Below, one piece after another: positions 39,903 to 50,749 of a stretch of DNA of 64,000 bases. A program made the translations under genes and the position numbers. This DNA is from Coriobacteriaceae bacterium AF45-21 (GTDB lineage: Bacteria; Actinomycetota; Coriobacteriia; Coriobacteriales; Coriobacteriaceae), in NCBI GenBank assembly GCA_027682925.1, contig JAQCYU010000003.1, positions 62,001 to 126,000 of the forward strand, read 5' to 3'. The first letter of the stretch is position 1. Each line of letters begins with the position of its first letter. The notes beneath the pieces were generated by a model, which saw only the letters and a program-made list of their open reading frames with translations, made no database searches and was not told where the DNA came from.

Positions 39903-41970
39903 CTATCGAACCGAAGAATCGCCCGAGGCCGAAGAGGTATCGGGCTCGTCATAAATCACGCCGAGCACATCGCGCACGACATGCATCGCGGCATCTGAGC
40001 CACCGCCGCCCTGCTCCAGGACAGTAGCGATGACATACTTGGGATCATCGGCCGGTGCATAGGCGCAGAACCACGCGTATTCGTCCTCGCCGCTTTTCTC
40101 GCCCGTGCCCGACTTGCCGTATACCTGCGGCGTCAGGGTGCCAAAGTGAGCCGCCAGGGACGTCGATGCCGTGTAAATCACGTCGTGCATGCCGTTGCGA
40201 ACAAGAGCCAAATCCGAATCGCTGTTGATCTTGGCCTCCAGGCGCTTCTTCTTGCCCTTGCCGTTGTACTTATAGGCATCGCCGTCGCCATCGCGCGACA
40301 CGGCAGACAAAAACACGTGAGGCACGTACTGTTTGCCGCCGTTGGCAAGACCCATATAGGCGCACGCCATCTGCAGGGGCGTCACCAAAATGTCGCCCTG
40401 GCCGATGGCAATGTTGGTCATATCGCCGGCATTCCACTTGCGGTCCTCGGCAGAGGCGTCGGTGAAGTACGACTCTTTCCACTCGGCATCGGGAATACGG
40501 CCCGCGCCCTCACTCGGCAGATCGATGCCGCAGGTCTTGCCTAGGCCCCAGCGACGAAAGACCTCCTGCAGCCCCTCGGAATGTTGCTCGTCATAAAAGA
40601 ACGCCTTGCCCATGTCGTAGAAGACGGGGTCGCACGAGTTGGCGATACCCGACTGCAGCGTCATGGTGCCGTGGCCAGACGTCAACCAGCAGCGCTTGCC
40701 CCAAGCCTTGCCCAGGCCAGTCCAATAGCCCGTGCAGTTGGTTGTCTGCGTTGAAGTGTAGGTTCCAAACTCAAGACCGGCCAGTGCCGAGAGCGGCTTG
40801 ATGGTCGAGGCCGACATGTACTGTCCGCTAATGGCGCGGTTGAGCAGCGGGTGCGAACCCTTGTCATCATTGAGCTCGGTCCACACGTCATTTGAGACGC
40901 CGCCGATAAAGACGGACGGATCGAACTTGGGCTGCTCGCCATGCCCAGGATCTCGCCATTGTTGGGATCGAGACACACCACAGCGCCGTTGCCGGCATTG
41001 CTGTAGCCAGTGGTCTTGGCAAGCTCGATGGCGCTCGCCAGCGCCGTCTCACAGGCCTGTTGGATCTTAAGGTCGAGCGTGAGCTTAATGTCGGAGCCGG
41101 CCTTGGCGGGCACGGCGCCGGCCTGACCGGTCACGTTGCCCGAGGCATCGACCTTGACGGTCTGCTCGCCACGAATACCCTGCAGCAGTTTTCGTAGTAG
41201 CTCTCAACACCCGCCTGGCCCACGATATCGCCCGACTGGTACGTAATCCGGCCAGCAGAAGCATCATCATCACCAGAGGTTTTCTTATTCTGGGCCTCGA
41301 GCTGCTCGGAGGTAATGGTGCCGGTATAGCCCAAGATATGGCATGCCGTCTCGCCATATGGATACTGGCGCTCGGTACGCTCGGCAATCTTGACGCCCGG
41401 GAACTCGCCGGCGTGCTCCTGAATATAGGCAACCGTGGAGCGACGGACGTCCGTCGCGATGGTATGCAGGCTCTGAGCGCCCTCGGAATTGTCCTGAATA
41501 TTGCGCAGAACCGCCACGTAGGGCATACCGAGCACGTTGGCAAGATGGCGAACCAGAACCTCATCCTCGGCAAGGTCGCGGTAGGCCACGACAGCAAGTG
41601 AGGGACGGTTCTGGACAAGTGCCACGCCATTGCGGTCGAGGATGCGGCCGCGCACAGCGGGTGTGGTAACGGTGCGCGTCTGATTGCTATTAGCCTGCTT
41701 TTCGTAATAGTCCGACGAGACCATCTGCATGCCCCACAGCTTGACGGCAAGCGCCGCGAACATCGCGCCCACACCCGTGGTGAGGATGGAGAAGCGGCCC
41801 TTAAAGGCGGTCGCCGCGGTATTGCCCTCGCCCTCGGTGGCGCGCGGGGCCGTTCCATGCTGCGTATCGTAGGTAAAACGAGAATCGCCGCGACGCATGA
41901 TGACCAGTGCGACCACGATGGCCACAACCAGCACGATACCGGCGATAATAACCGTCATCTGGGAAGACAT
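39903..41970 (-). CDS. mrdA: Penicillin-binding protein 2 (frame broken twice)
   Basis: Transpeptidase partner of RodA. One N-terminal membrane helix, the pedestal domain (RGRILDRNGVALVQNRPS), then the transpeptidase with the SxxK serine in SASTIKPLSA, the second motif in IANSCDPVFYDMG and the KSGTGE motif (KTG type). Bases are missing near 41188 (AACCTGCTG written AACTGCTG) and 40929 (AGCCCCAAG written AGCCCAAG). About 689 residues when repaired. The ATG at 41970 has GGGGAGG upstream. mreD and rodA flank it. Confidence 0.94.
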
Positions 41971-41983
41971 CTACGAGCCTCCC

Positions 41984-42556
41984 CTATTTGAGCTTACGGG
42001 TCTTGGGCTTAAAGCGCATGCCCGTCTGGCGTCCGCCACGTGCGGAGAATCCATAACCGGACTGCGGCACGACGCCGGACATCAAAAACGGAATGGCAAC
42101 CAGACCCGTCAGGATCGAAGACGGCAGTGCATGGCCGAAGATCGCCACGACAAAGCTCGTCTCCAAACCCATAAACAGCAAGATGATGCTGTAGATCACA
42201 TTAATGACGAACGCGAAGGCGCCCACAGTGATGCCGCGCGCACTCGGGGTACCGCCCGTCTGACCGGCAGCGCTATGCACCAGGGCAAAAGAACCCACGG
42301 TCAGCAGGAGCGACATAACGCCCACCGGCACGGCAGCGGAAAGGTCATAGAACAAGCCGCTGCAAAAACCGCACACGACGGCACGGGTCGGGTCGCCCGA
42401 GAACACGCTTAGGCACACCAGGATAATCATAAAGTTGACGCGACCGCCCGCAATGGAGATCTGCGGTGCCAGGCCTGCCTGCAACAGCACGCACACGATG
42501 GCGGCGATTACAAACGTGCGGGAGCTCATCCCCTGCTCATGTAGATCCATGGACAT
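41984..42556 (-). CDS. mreD: Rod shape-determining membrane protein MreD
   Basis: 190 residues with five or six membrane helices and the MreD-type pattern (VNFMIILVCLSVFSGDPTRAVVCGFCSGLFYDL, in part). The C-terminus is a short basic cytoplasmic tail. MreD is poorly conserved, so its place between mreC and mrdA is the strongest evidence. The ATG follows AGGGGG at the mreC stop. Confidence 0.88.
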   Translation of the reverse strand: MSMDLHEQGMSSRTFVIAAIVCVLLQAGLAPQISIAGGRVNFMIILVCLSVFSGDPTRAVVCGFCSGLFYDLSAAVPVGVMSLLLTVGSFALVHSAAGQTGGTPSARGITVGAFAFVINVIYSIILLFMGLETSFVVAIFGHALPSSILTGLVAIPFLMSGVVPQSGYGFSARGGRQTGMRFKPKTRKLK

Positions 42557-42561
42557 GCCCC

Positions 42562-43560
42562 CTATTCGCTCGAGCCGGAATCGGTCGTCTCGGACGTGTC
42601 GGAACTGTCATCCGGGCTCTCGTCCTTCGTCTTGGTCGCAGCATCGCGCGACGTTCCCTGCGGCGTGCTGTTGGCCGTGTTCACGTCCTCATCCGAGGCC
42701 GACTGTTCGTCGGTCAGCGAGGTAATGACCAGCACTTCCTCGTTGTTCTCGGCCGTCGTCTGGGCGCGCACCACAATGGTGTAGTACACGTCGTTTGCCG
42801 ATTTCTCAACCGACGAGACGGTGCCGAGCGGTAGACCCTTGGGGAACACACCGCCAATGCCCGAGGTCACGATGATGTCGCCAACCTTAACGTCGGAGTC
42901 GACGCTCACGTACTCAAGACGCAGCGTGCCGTCAGCCTGACCCTGCAGCATGCCCTGGGCGCGCGTGTCCTGCACCATAGCGGATACGCCCGAGTTCTCG
43001 TCGCCAATCAGGCGCACGGTGGACGTCTTGGCCGAGACCTCGATAATCTGGCCTATGACACCGGCAGAACTCGTCACAGGCATGTTGATGGTAAGACCGT
43101 CGGCAGAACCCTTATCGATGGTGACGGTCGAGGTCCAGGCATCGCCCGAAGCGCCGACGATACGAGCTGCGGTTGATTTGAGGTTGTAGGTCGACTGCAG
43201 GCCGACCAGCCCCTCCAGTCGCTCGGCGGTCTTTTGAGCCTCGGAGAGCTCGGCAACCTTAGAGGTCAGTTCCTCGTTTTGCTTCTTAAGCTCGTCAAGC
43301 GTGTCCTGCGACGCCGTAAGGTTAGAGAACACGTTACCGATCGCATTGAAGGGAGCCGCCACAGCCGAGCCCACAAAGCGCACCGGCGAGGTAATCGTCG
43401 TCACGCCCGAGCGCACGGCATGAATCGGTCCTGCCTCGCCCTCGCGGATGTAAAACGTGAGCAGCAACACCGAAATCAGGCTGAAAACAATCAACGGGCG
43501 CATACCCGTTGATTGTCGCTTGGTATTCAGATTTGTGGAGAAACCCGAAGATCGTGCCAA
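42562..43560 (-). CDS. mreC: Cell shape protein MreC
   Basis: Scaffold of the elongation machinery. It has one N-terminal membrane helix, a coiled coil (about residues 75-115, LDELKKQNEELTSKVAELSE) and the two beta-barrel subdomains with VIGQIIEVSAKTSTV and DIIVTSGIGGVFPKGLPLG. The C-terminal 60 residues are a Ser/Thr/Asp-rich tail. 332 residues from a TTG with AGGTGG upstream. Confidence 0.94.
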   Translation of the reverse strand: MARSSGFSTNLNTKRQSTGMRPLIVFSLISVLLLTFYIREGEAGPIHAVRSGVTTITSPVRFVGSAVAAPFNAIGNVFSNLTASQDTLDELKKQNEELTSKVAELSEAQKTAERLEGLVGLQSTYNLKSTAARIVGASGDAWTSTVTIDKGSADGLTINMPVTSSAGVIGQIIEVSAKTSTVRLIGDENSGVSAMVQDTRAQGMLQGQADGTLRLEYVSVDSDVKVGDIIVTSGIGGVFPKGLPLGTVSSVEKSANDVYYTIVVRAQTTAENNEEVLVITSLTDEQSASDEDVNTANSTPQGTSRDAATKTKDESPDDSSDTSETTDSGSSE

Positions 43561-43581
43561 ATGGAATCCACCTTTTGGAAA

Positions 43582-44624
43582 TTAAGCATTGGTCTGGACG
43601 AAGCCGCCATCAAACGCATTGGCCTCGAGCACGCGGGCACAGCCGTTAACAACGTTATCGAGCGCCGTGGGGCTAACATTGACCGAAACGCCGGTCTCAT
43701 CGCGCAGGCGCACATCGAGACCGCGCAGCAGCGCGCCGCCACCGGTCAGCAAAATGCCATAGTACATAAGGTCCGAGGCAAGATCGGGAGGCGTAGCGTC
43801 GAGTGCGTCCTTGACGGCCTTGGCCATCTCGTCGAGCGGCTTGTTGAGTGCGCGACGAATCTCCTCGCTCTCGATGCGCACGGTCTTGGGCAGACCGGTG
43901 ATCACGTCGCGGCCGTTGACCTCGACGTCGAGCTCGTCCTTGAGCGGCACGGCGGAGCCGACCTTGATCTTGATGTCCTCTGCCGTACGCTCGCCGATGG
44001 CCAGGTTGTAGGCATCACGAACGTGCGTGAGGATGGCCTGATCGAACTCGTCGCCGGCAATACGGATGGACTGCGAGACGACGATGCCGCCCATAGCGAT
44101 AACGGCAACCTCGGTGGTACCGCCGCCGATGTCGATGACCATGGAGCCGGTGGGTTCCTCGACGGGCAGGTCGGCGCCGATAGCAGCTGCCATAGGCTCT
44201 TCGATCAGATAGGCCTGGCGGGCACCGGCCTGGATCGTGGCCTCAAAGACAGCGCGCTTCTCGACCGACGTGACACCGGAGGGAACGCAGACGACAACAC
44301 GCGGACGCGGAGTCCACGGATAGCGCTTCTCGGACGCCTTGTCGATAAAGTAGCGAAGCATGGCCTCGGTAACATCGAAGTCGGCGATGACGCCGTCCTT
44401 CAGGGGACGAACGGCCACGATGTTGCCGGGCGTACGGCCGAGCATGCGCTTTGCCTCGATACCGACCGCCAGGATGCGCTCGTCGTTCTTGTCGATGGCA
44501 ACAACAGAGGCTCGCGAATAACGATGCCCTTGCCGCGCACGGAGACAAGCGTATTTGCGGTGCCGAGGTCGATGGCAAGATCGCCCGCATAGCTACCGAA
44601 GAACATATCCATCAAAGAAAACAA
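43582..44624 (-). CDS. mreB: Actin-like shape protein MreB (frame broken once)
   Basis: Forms membrane filaments that place the rod machinery. Motifs are [11 protein letters not shown] (phosphate 1), [14 protein letters not shown] (phosphate 2), and [14 protein letters not shown] (adenosine). One C is missing near 44510 (GAGCCCTCT written GAGCCTCT), splitting off the first 36 residues. The TTG at 44624 has AGGAG five bases away. A downstream ATG (44612) is too far from any site. First gene of the mre unit. Confidence 0.95.
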
Positions 44625-44684
44625 CGCAACTCCTGATGTGTTGGATGATTGCTGGAAAACTACTAGCTCATCATACTAGCGCAA

Positions 44685-44717
44685 GCCCGGCACCTCACTT
44701 GCGGTGAAGCGCCGGGC
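44685..44717 (-). terminator. Hairpin between the TPR gene and mreB
   Basis: A 7-bp perfect stem GCCCGGC/GCCGGGC without a T-run. It may end transcription from the TPR gene; a possible -10 (TATGAT) for mreB follows it. Confidence 0.4.
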
Positions 44718-44739
44718 AAAGCTAAATCCCATAAGGTCA

Positions 44740-46044
44740 CTACTGGTTGTCAGCAGCCGAGAAATCCATATCGAGCGAAGAAACGGCCCAGCCGATATGG
44801 TTGTCGGAGCGCACGAATTTGACGGTGTACTCCTGCTCGCCGCCCTTGGACAGCGATGCCTTCACCTTGGCGGTCGTCTCGGTCATGGACTGATCCATGC
44901 CCTCGACGGACACGGTGGCACCCTGCGGAATCGAGGAGATGATCATCGACTTAGCGTCCTCGGACAGGCTCGAGGCCAGGCAAGACTCGGCCTTTGCGGC
45001 GTCACCGTCGCCGGCAGCCTGGAACAGATCGGTAACGACAGACTCCTGAGACGGGAAGCCAAAGCCACGCGTGTAGGCAAAGCCCAGACCGCCCGCGGCG
45101 ATCAAAATGAGCAGAAGCAGCATGATGAAGACTTTGAGGCCCGTGTGGCGATGGCGACGACGGACCTTGGCCTGCTTACGATCCTGACGGTCCTGCTGGA
45201 CCATCTCGGACTCGGACAGCGTAAAGAAGCCGGTGTCCGAGGGATCAGGCATAAACTGACCGGTCGCGCCCGTAGGATCGAGCGGATCGACGGAAGGAGC
45301 GTCCATCGCGGGCGCCGGAGCCGTGGCCATAGCCGTCTGGGCAGACAGCGCGGCAAGCGAATCCTGCACGCGGGCAAGCTCATCGGCCTGCTCGGAGGTG
45401 AGCTGGTAGATGCCATCGGCAGTAGCGGTGTTAAAGGCGTCGAGTGCGTCGGAGGGACGGCCGGCGGCAGAAAGCGCCTGACCCATGCCGGCGTTGAGCG
45501 CACGCGTGTCGTCGCGGGGGCCGGCAAAGTCGATAGCCGTGCGGTAGGTCTCCACGGCGTCCGCCGGACGGCCGAGCTTAATGAAGCAACGACCGAGCTC
45601 GCCGAGTGCGGCGGCAGGAGCCGGATTGGCGCCGTCGATGGCAGCCTGACGGAAGGCGGTTCCCGCGTTGGCATAGTCGCCCGACTGGAACAGCGCATTG
45701 CCCAGGCCCAGATAGGCCTTGAACGGCGTGGCATAGGAAGCATCCTGCGTAGCGGCAGAGAAAGCCTGAGCGGCCGTCGTGTAGTCGCCCACGGCGGCAA
45801 GCGCCTTGCCGCGGTTGGTGAGCAGCGCGCCGCGCTTGCCGTAGGTGCCGTCGTTGAGGGCGGCGGCATAGGCCTCGGCGGCCTCGGCATACATGCCCAG
45901 GTGCATCAAGGCGTTACCACGAAGGTGATCGGCCTCGCCCATAATCTCATCGGGAGTTTTTGCCGCCCCAAGCATCTGGGCTGCAGCGGAAAAATCACCC
46001 GCGCGGTAAGCGGCGCGGCCCTGTTGGATCAGCTGGCTATTCAA
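44740..46044 (-). CDS. TPR-repeat protein with a C-terminal membrane anchor and extracellular domain
   Basis: 434 residues. Residues 1 to about 215 are tandem tetratricopeptide-like helical pairs (AAYRAGDFSAAAQML, ALFQSGDYANAGTAFRQAA, CFIKLGRPADAVETYRTAI). A Pro/Asp-rich linker and a basic stretch (KQAKVRRRHRHTG) lead to one membrane helix (VFIMLLLLILIAAGGLGFAY, about residue 310). The rest is a small outer domain with a DUF4878-like look (DLFQAAGDGDAAKAESCLAS). Topology with the TPR part inside the cell is inferred from the basic stretch. It may scaffold envelope proteins; the function is unknown. The start is TTG with AAAGGGG. Confidence 0.7.
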   Translation of the reverse strand: MNSQLIQQGRAAYRAGDFSAAAQMLGAAKTPDEIMGEADHLRGNALMHLGMYAEAAEAYAAALNDGTYGKRGALLTNRGKALAAVGDYTTAAQAFSAATQDASYATPFKAYLGLGNALFQSGDYANAGTAFRQAAIDGANPAPAAALGELGRCFIKLGRPADAVETYRTAIDFAGPRDDTRALNAGMGQALSAAGRPSDALDAFNTATADGIYQLTSEQADELARVQDSLAALSAQTAMATAPAPAMDAPSVDPLDPTGATGQFMPDPSDTGFFTLSESEMVQQDRQDRKQAKVRRRHRHTGLKVFIMLLLLILIAAGGLGFAYTRGFGFPSQESVVTDLFQAAGDGDAAKAESCLASSLSEDAKSMIISSIPQGATVSVEGMDQSMTETTAKVKASLSKGGEQEYTVKFVRSDNHIGWAVSSLDMDFSAADNQ

Positions 46045-46055
46045 GGAAGTCCCCT

Positions 46056-46598
46056 TTACTCGTGAACGATCTCGACATGGACGATCTCGTCGCCGGCACG
46101 CAGTTGCGAAATCACATCGAGACCCTCGACCGTGGTACCAAAGACGGTGTAACCGGAATCGAGGTTATGCTGGGCACCCAGGCAGAAGTAGAACTGCGAA
46201 CCCGCGGAATCGGGGTCCATGGAGCGTGCCATGGCAAGGGCGCCATCGACATGGCTGTTGCGCGGATTGGTGGCGAACTCGCCCTTGATGCAGTAGCCGG
46301 GGCCACCGGTACCGGGCATGCCGTCGGGGCCCTCAAGACCGGCGGCGACGTCGGCGCCGGACATGTCGCGGGTATTGGGGTCGCCGCCCTGGATAACAAA
46401 GCCGGGCACATAGCGATGGAACTTAAGGCCATCATAGAAACCCATCGTGGAAAGCTCGCAGAAGTTCGCGACATGAATGGGAGCGCCCTCGCCGTCAAAC
46501 TTGACCTTGATGGTACCCTTCGACGTCTCGATAACGGCGCACTCGTCGCCGGCAAGCTGATACTCGGGCGTGTAGAGCTCTTTCTTAAAACCAAACAT
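46056..46598 (-). CDS. Cyclophilin-type peptidyl-prolyl isomerase
   Basis: Proline isomerase. Cyclophilin motifs are complete: FYDGLKFHRYVPGFVIQGGDP (catalytic Arg; shown to 20 residues as FYDGLKFHRYVPGFVIQGGD), GSQFYFCLG, and YTVFGTTVEGLDVI. 180 residues with no signal peptide, so cytoplasmic. The ATG follows GAGGAGGG. It has its own promoter upstream; the TPR gene follows by 12 bases. Confidence 0.93.
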   Translation of the reverse strand: MFGFKKELYTPEYQLAGDECAVIETSKGTIKVKFDGEGAPIHVANFCELSTMGFYDGLKFHRYVPGFVIQGGDPNTRDMSGADVAAGLEGPDGMPGTGGPGYCIKGEFATNPRNSHVDGALAMARSMDPDSAGSQFYFCLGAQHNLDSGYTVFGTTVEGLDVISQLRAGDEIVHVEIVHE

Positions 46599-46637
46599 GT
46601 GGTTCCCTCCTCGTGCGTTTAAAGCATATTTGTACGA

Positions 46638-46667
46638 ATTGTAGCAATAAGCATGGGCTTACATCAA
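46638..46667 (-). promoter_or_regulatory. Promoter of the cyclophilin gene
   Basis: Minus-strand TTGATG and TACAAT are 18 bases apart, about 40 bases before the ATG. Confidence 0.6.
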
Positions 46668-46705
46668 TTGCGCACGTAGGTTATGCCGACTATGGCGAAC
46701 TAATT

Positions 46706-47848
46706 TTAGGAACGCTGCTGCGGCTTCCAGGAACCCACATTGGCATCGTACTGATTCAGCGCGCTGTTGCCGCTCTGCGCGATGGGCGCCAGGATCTCGC
46801 TTTGGTGGGAGCTCATCGACTCGCCATCGGGAATGGCCAGCGAGATATCCCAGCTCTGGCAGATCACGTCAACGCGCTCATACATCCACTCGGCAAGCTG
46901 CTTTAAGTGGGCGATGTCGTCCGCATAGACCGTATCGTTCTGATACTTAAGATTGTTGAGCTCATCTTGCGTCTTTTTAATCTGGTCGCGCAGGGCGTAG
47001 GCACTCTGCGACAGCTCCTGACGGGTGGACAGCGGCGTTCGGAGATAGCCGTTGTTGAAGGAAGCGATGACCTCGCCGATCTGATCCTCGTCACCATAGG
47101 ACACGATGGTCTGATACAGACCATCGAGCCTGGTATAGAGCTGATCATCGGTGAGCACGGTTTCTTCCTGGACCACCTCGGCAGAATCGTCCTGCTTGGT
47201 ATCGTCCTCAGTCGCCTCGCTCTTTTGGCGCGTGGGGAAGGTCGTCTGCGCGGCCTGGCCAAACTGGTCGTAGAAGCCAGGCATGACACCCATAGGATCG
47301 GCCGTCACGAACCAATAGGCACCGCCGCACACGACGGCAAGGACCGCGATGATAATGAGCGGCTTGGGGATATGACGCTTGTGCTTGTGATAGGCGTCCT
47401 CGTCGGGGTGCACCTTGCGCTTGGGTTTTTGAGCATCGTCGTGCAGGGAAACGGGCGTGGGAATATCGACCTTGGGGATACCGAAATCCTTATCGAAAGC
47501 CGGCAGCACGCAGGTCTCATTGGGGTCGGCGGCGTCCGAAAGCACCGCAGCGGCAGAGGCTGGCGCATGCGGCACCTCGGTATCGATCTGCTCTTGCGTT
47601 AGGCGCGGAAAGCCCGCCGTGCGGCCCGCTGCCAGGTCGGATGCGGCCGCGTCCTCGGAGAGGATACCCGGAGCGGGGCGTCCGCATTTGGGGCACGTAC
47701 GATCATGCGGAGAAAGACGGGCACCGCAGCCCTCACAGAACACAAACTCGGTGTGCTCGGGACCATCGCCCGGACCCACATAGGCGTTGCAGTAGGGGCA
47801 GAACGAGGCGCCGTCCTCGATAGTCTTAAGGCAATGCGGGCAGATCAC
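46706..47848 (-). CDS. Double zinc-ribbon membrane protein
   Basis: About 380 residues. Two zinc ribbons at the N-terminus have CxxC pairs at residues 3/6, 17/20, 38/41 and 52/55. A low-complexity linker and a basic run (KHKRHIPK) precede one membrane helix (LIIIAVLAVVCGGAYWF). The outer part is helical and coiled-coil-like (RDQIKKTQDELNNLKYQN). I choose the GTG at 47848, which has AGAGG five bases upstream, over the TTG at 47878. The architecture recalls zinc-ribbon-anchored envelope proteins; the ligand is unknown. Confidence 0.7.
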   Translation of the reverse strand: MICPHCLKTIEDGASFCPYCNAYVGPGDGPEHTEFVFCEGCGARLSPHDRTCPKCGRPAPGILSEDAAASDLAAGRTAGFPRLTQEQIDTEVPHAPASAAAVLSDAADPNETCVLPAFDKDFGIPKVDIPTPVSLHDDAQKPKRKVHPDEDAYHKHKRHIPKPLIIIAVLAVVCGGAYWFVTADPMGVMPGFYDQFGQAAQTTFPTRQKSEATEDDTKQDDSAEVVQEETVLTDDQLYTRLDGLYQTIVSYGDEDQIGEVIASFNNGYLRTPLSTRQELSQSAYALRDQIKKTQDELNNLKYQNDTVYADDIAHLKQLAEWMYERVDVICQSWDISLAIPDGESMSSHQSEILAPIAQSGNSALNQYDANVGSWKPQQRS

Positions 47849-47951
47849 GGCATCCTCTTTTCGAAGCAATTCAAACAATCGAGGTTAGAGCATAACATCG
47901 CCACGGCCCCACAGGAGCAAGGCACCAATTCAACATCGCCAGGGCGCGTAG

Positions 47952-50688
47952 TTACTTCTTCTTTTTGCTCGGCATCGAGACTTTGATGCCTTGGGCGGAC
48001 TTGGTTACGCGAGAGCGCTTGGCTCCGCTACCCTTCTTTTTCTTGGGCTGGGCCTGGGCCACGCCCTCGAGTGCGCGGGCCTCGGCCTCACGAACGGTGC
48101 GAGATTCGCGGCGCTGCGCCATGTCGGCGGCGACGCGCTTGGCAAAACGCTCCGCCGTCGAACCCGTCGAGCTCACCTTGCCGCCACCGCGACCCAGGCG
48201 GACGCGCACACCGCGGCCAAAACCAGTTGCGGCATGACGACGACGCGGCTTGAGCGAATCCATCATCGTGGCGAGCTTAAAGAACACCGAGCAGGTAATG
48301 ACCACGATGACAGCCAAGATAACCATCTGGCCCATCGACAGGTTGGCAATAGACAGCAGCTTCGGGAATCCGATAACGCCCACCAGGATGCCGGCAACTA
48401 CAAACACAAAGAGCACCACACGTAGGGGCGTGAGAGGCTGCGAGATGCGCCAGATCAGGCTGACGCTCGCCGCGCACGACGTAAGCAGGCACATCGTAGA
48501 CAGCGTGAGCTGGCTAAAGCCAAACACGCGTGCCACAAAGATATCGAGCGCCGCAGCCATAATGACCGCAATCGACGCCGGCAGTGCCCGCTTGAGCACG
48601 TTCGTCAGGAACGACCCCTTCACGCGAGCATTGTTGGGCTCCAGGCCCAACACAAAGCCCGGCGCGCCGATGCAGAAGAAGTTGATGAGCGTCATCTGAA
48701 TCGGCTCGAAAGGGTACGGCGGCAGCGCGATGCACAACGCCGCCAGGCCCATCGAGAACAGCGTCTTGGTCAGGAACAGCGAGGCCGAACGCTGCAGGTT
48801 GTTGATGGAACGACGGCCCTCGGCCACCACGGCGGGCATCGAGCAAAGTCGTTGTCGACGAGTACGATCTCGGCCACGTTGCGCGCGGCGTCGGAGCCAG
48901 CCGCCATGGCGACGGAGCAGTCGGCCTCCTTGAGCGCCAGAACGTCGTTGACGCCGTCGCCTGTCATGGCCACGGTGTGCTCGCGGCGCTTGAGCGCCTG
49001 CACGAGCTCGCGCTTCTGCTGCGGGGTCACACGACCAAAGACATGGTAGCGATCCACTGCGGCATCGAGCTTGGCCGGCGTATCGAGCGTCGTGGCGTCC
49101 ACAAAAGCGTCCGCCCCCGGCACGCCCACCACGCGCGCGATCGACGACACCGTACGCGGGTCGTCGCCACTGATCACGTTGAGGGTCACGCCCTGCTCGT
49201 TAAAGTAGCCGATGGTCTCGGCCGCCGAGGTACGAATCTCGTCGCGGATGGTCACAAAGCCCACGGGCTCGGCCTCGCCCACCATATCGCCATCGGGCGT
49301 AAAGCCGTCCACGCGCGCCACCACGAGCACGCGGCAGGTATCGGCAAGCTCGGCGACACGGTTCTCGACCTGCGAAAACACACGCTCCGAAAGAACAAAC
49401 TGCGCGGCGCCCATCACATAGGAGCCCTGCGCAAACGAAGCGCCACTCCATTTTTTAGACGACGAGAACGGAATGACCGACAGCGGCTCAGACACCTCGA
49501 CCGGGCGATCAGCGTAATAGTTGAGCAGTGCCTGGCAGGTCTCGTTGGCATCGGCCGAAGTCGCACGCGCCACGTTAGCCAGCGCAAAATCGAGCACTGT
49601 GGTATCGACGGGAACAGCCGCCTCGTTCTCCCCTACGCCCAGGGCAACGCCCTCAACCGGCAGCGGATACGTGCCCTCGACCTCCATGCGGCCCGACGTG
49701 ATGGTACCCGTCTTGTCCAGGCACAGCACGTCGACACGCGCGAGCGTCTCGATGCAGTAGAGCTGCTGCGCGAGCACCTTGCGCCGCGCCAGACGGACCG
49801 TAGCGATAGCAAGCACCGACGAGGTCAGCAGCACCAGGCCCTGCGGAATCATGCCCAAAAGGGCGCCCACCGTGGACAGCAGCGCCGACGAAGGCACATG
49901 GCCAGCCAACAGCTCGGAGAAGCACCACGAAAGCGCGCTATCGCCCGGGGTTCCCGCGGCATCCCACAGCTCGCTCACACTCGAGGCAAACAACGCCAAA
50001 CCGAGCGGGATCATGATGATGCTCGCAAAGCGCACGATGGCGTTCAGCGCGTTCATGATCTCGGAATTGACCTTTTTGACGTACTTGGCCTCGTTATTAA
50101 TTTTGGCCACGTAGTTGTCGGCGCGACATGAATCACGCGGGCGCGCAGCAGGCCCGAGTCGATAAAGCTGCCGCTCATGAGCTCGGAACCGGGCTGTTTC
50201 TTAATAAGGTCGCTCTCGCCCGTCAGCAGGCTCTCGTTCACGAGTGCCTCGCCCGAAACCACCACGGCGTCAGCGGGAATCTGATCGCCGCGCCCCAGGC
50301 GGATGATGTCATCGAGCACGATCTGGTCCAAGTCGAGCTCCACCTCGGCACCGTCGCGCACCGCGATGGCCTTCTTGGAGGTCAGCAGCGTGAGCTTATC
50401 GACCATCTTCTTGGAACGCATGGACTGAATGACGCCAATAGCGGTATTGAGAAACACCACGAACAGAAACGTCAGGTTCTTAAACGAACCGGTCAAAATG
50501 ACCAGGAACGCCAAGATCACGTTGATCAAATTGAACAGCGTGCAGAGGTTCTCGATGATGAGCTCTTTGACCGACTTGGTCTTGAGCTCCATGTTGCGGT
50601 TGATCTTACCGGCGGCGATGCGCTCCTCGACCTCGGCGGTCGAGAGTCCGCGCTCGATATCCGTTGCTGCCATACCACGTCCCATCAC
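47952..50688 (-). CDS. P-type cation ATPase, CtpE/CaxP-like (frame broken twice)
   Basis: Ion pump with the actuator motif LLTGESD, phosphorylation motif CLDKTGTIT and hinge MTGDGVNDVLALKEADCSVA. Ten or so membrane helices are spread over both ends. The segment DNDFARMPAVVAEGRRSINN is typical of the calcium-linked CtpE/CaxP group, so calcium is the likeliest ion (inference). Bases are missing near 50124 (GTCGGCGCC written GTCGCGCC) and 48840 (CGCATG written CGATG). The last 100 residues form an unusual Arg/Lys-rich tail ending in KKKK. The start is ATG near 50685, or Met at 50673. Confidence 0.88.
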
Positions 50689-50708
50689 GTCGCGTCGGTA
50701 TAAGAAAA

Positions 50709-50738
50709 ACCGCCCGGACCATGCGAGGTTCGGACGGT
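50709..50738 (-). terminator. Intrinsic terminator of tRNA-Arg(CCG)
   Basis: A 12-bp stem with one mismatch (ACCGTCCGAACC / GGTCCGGGCGGT on the minus strand) is followed by TTTTCTT. Confidence 0.85.
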
Positions 50739-50749
50739 CTTACGTTCGA

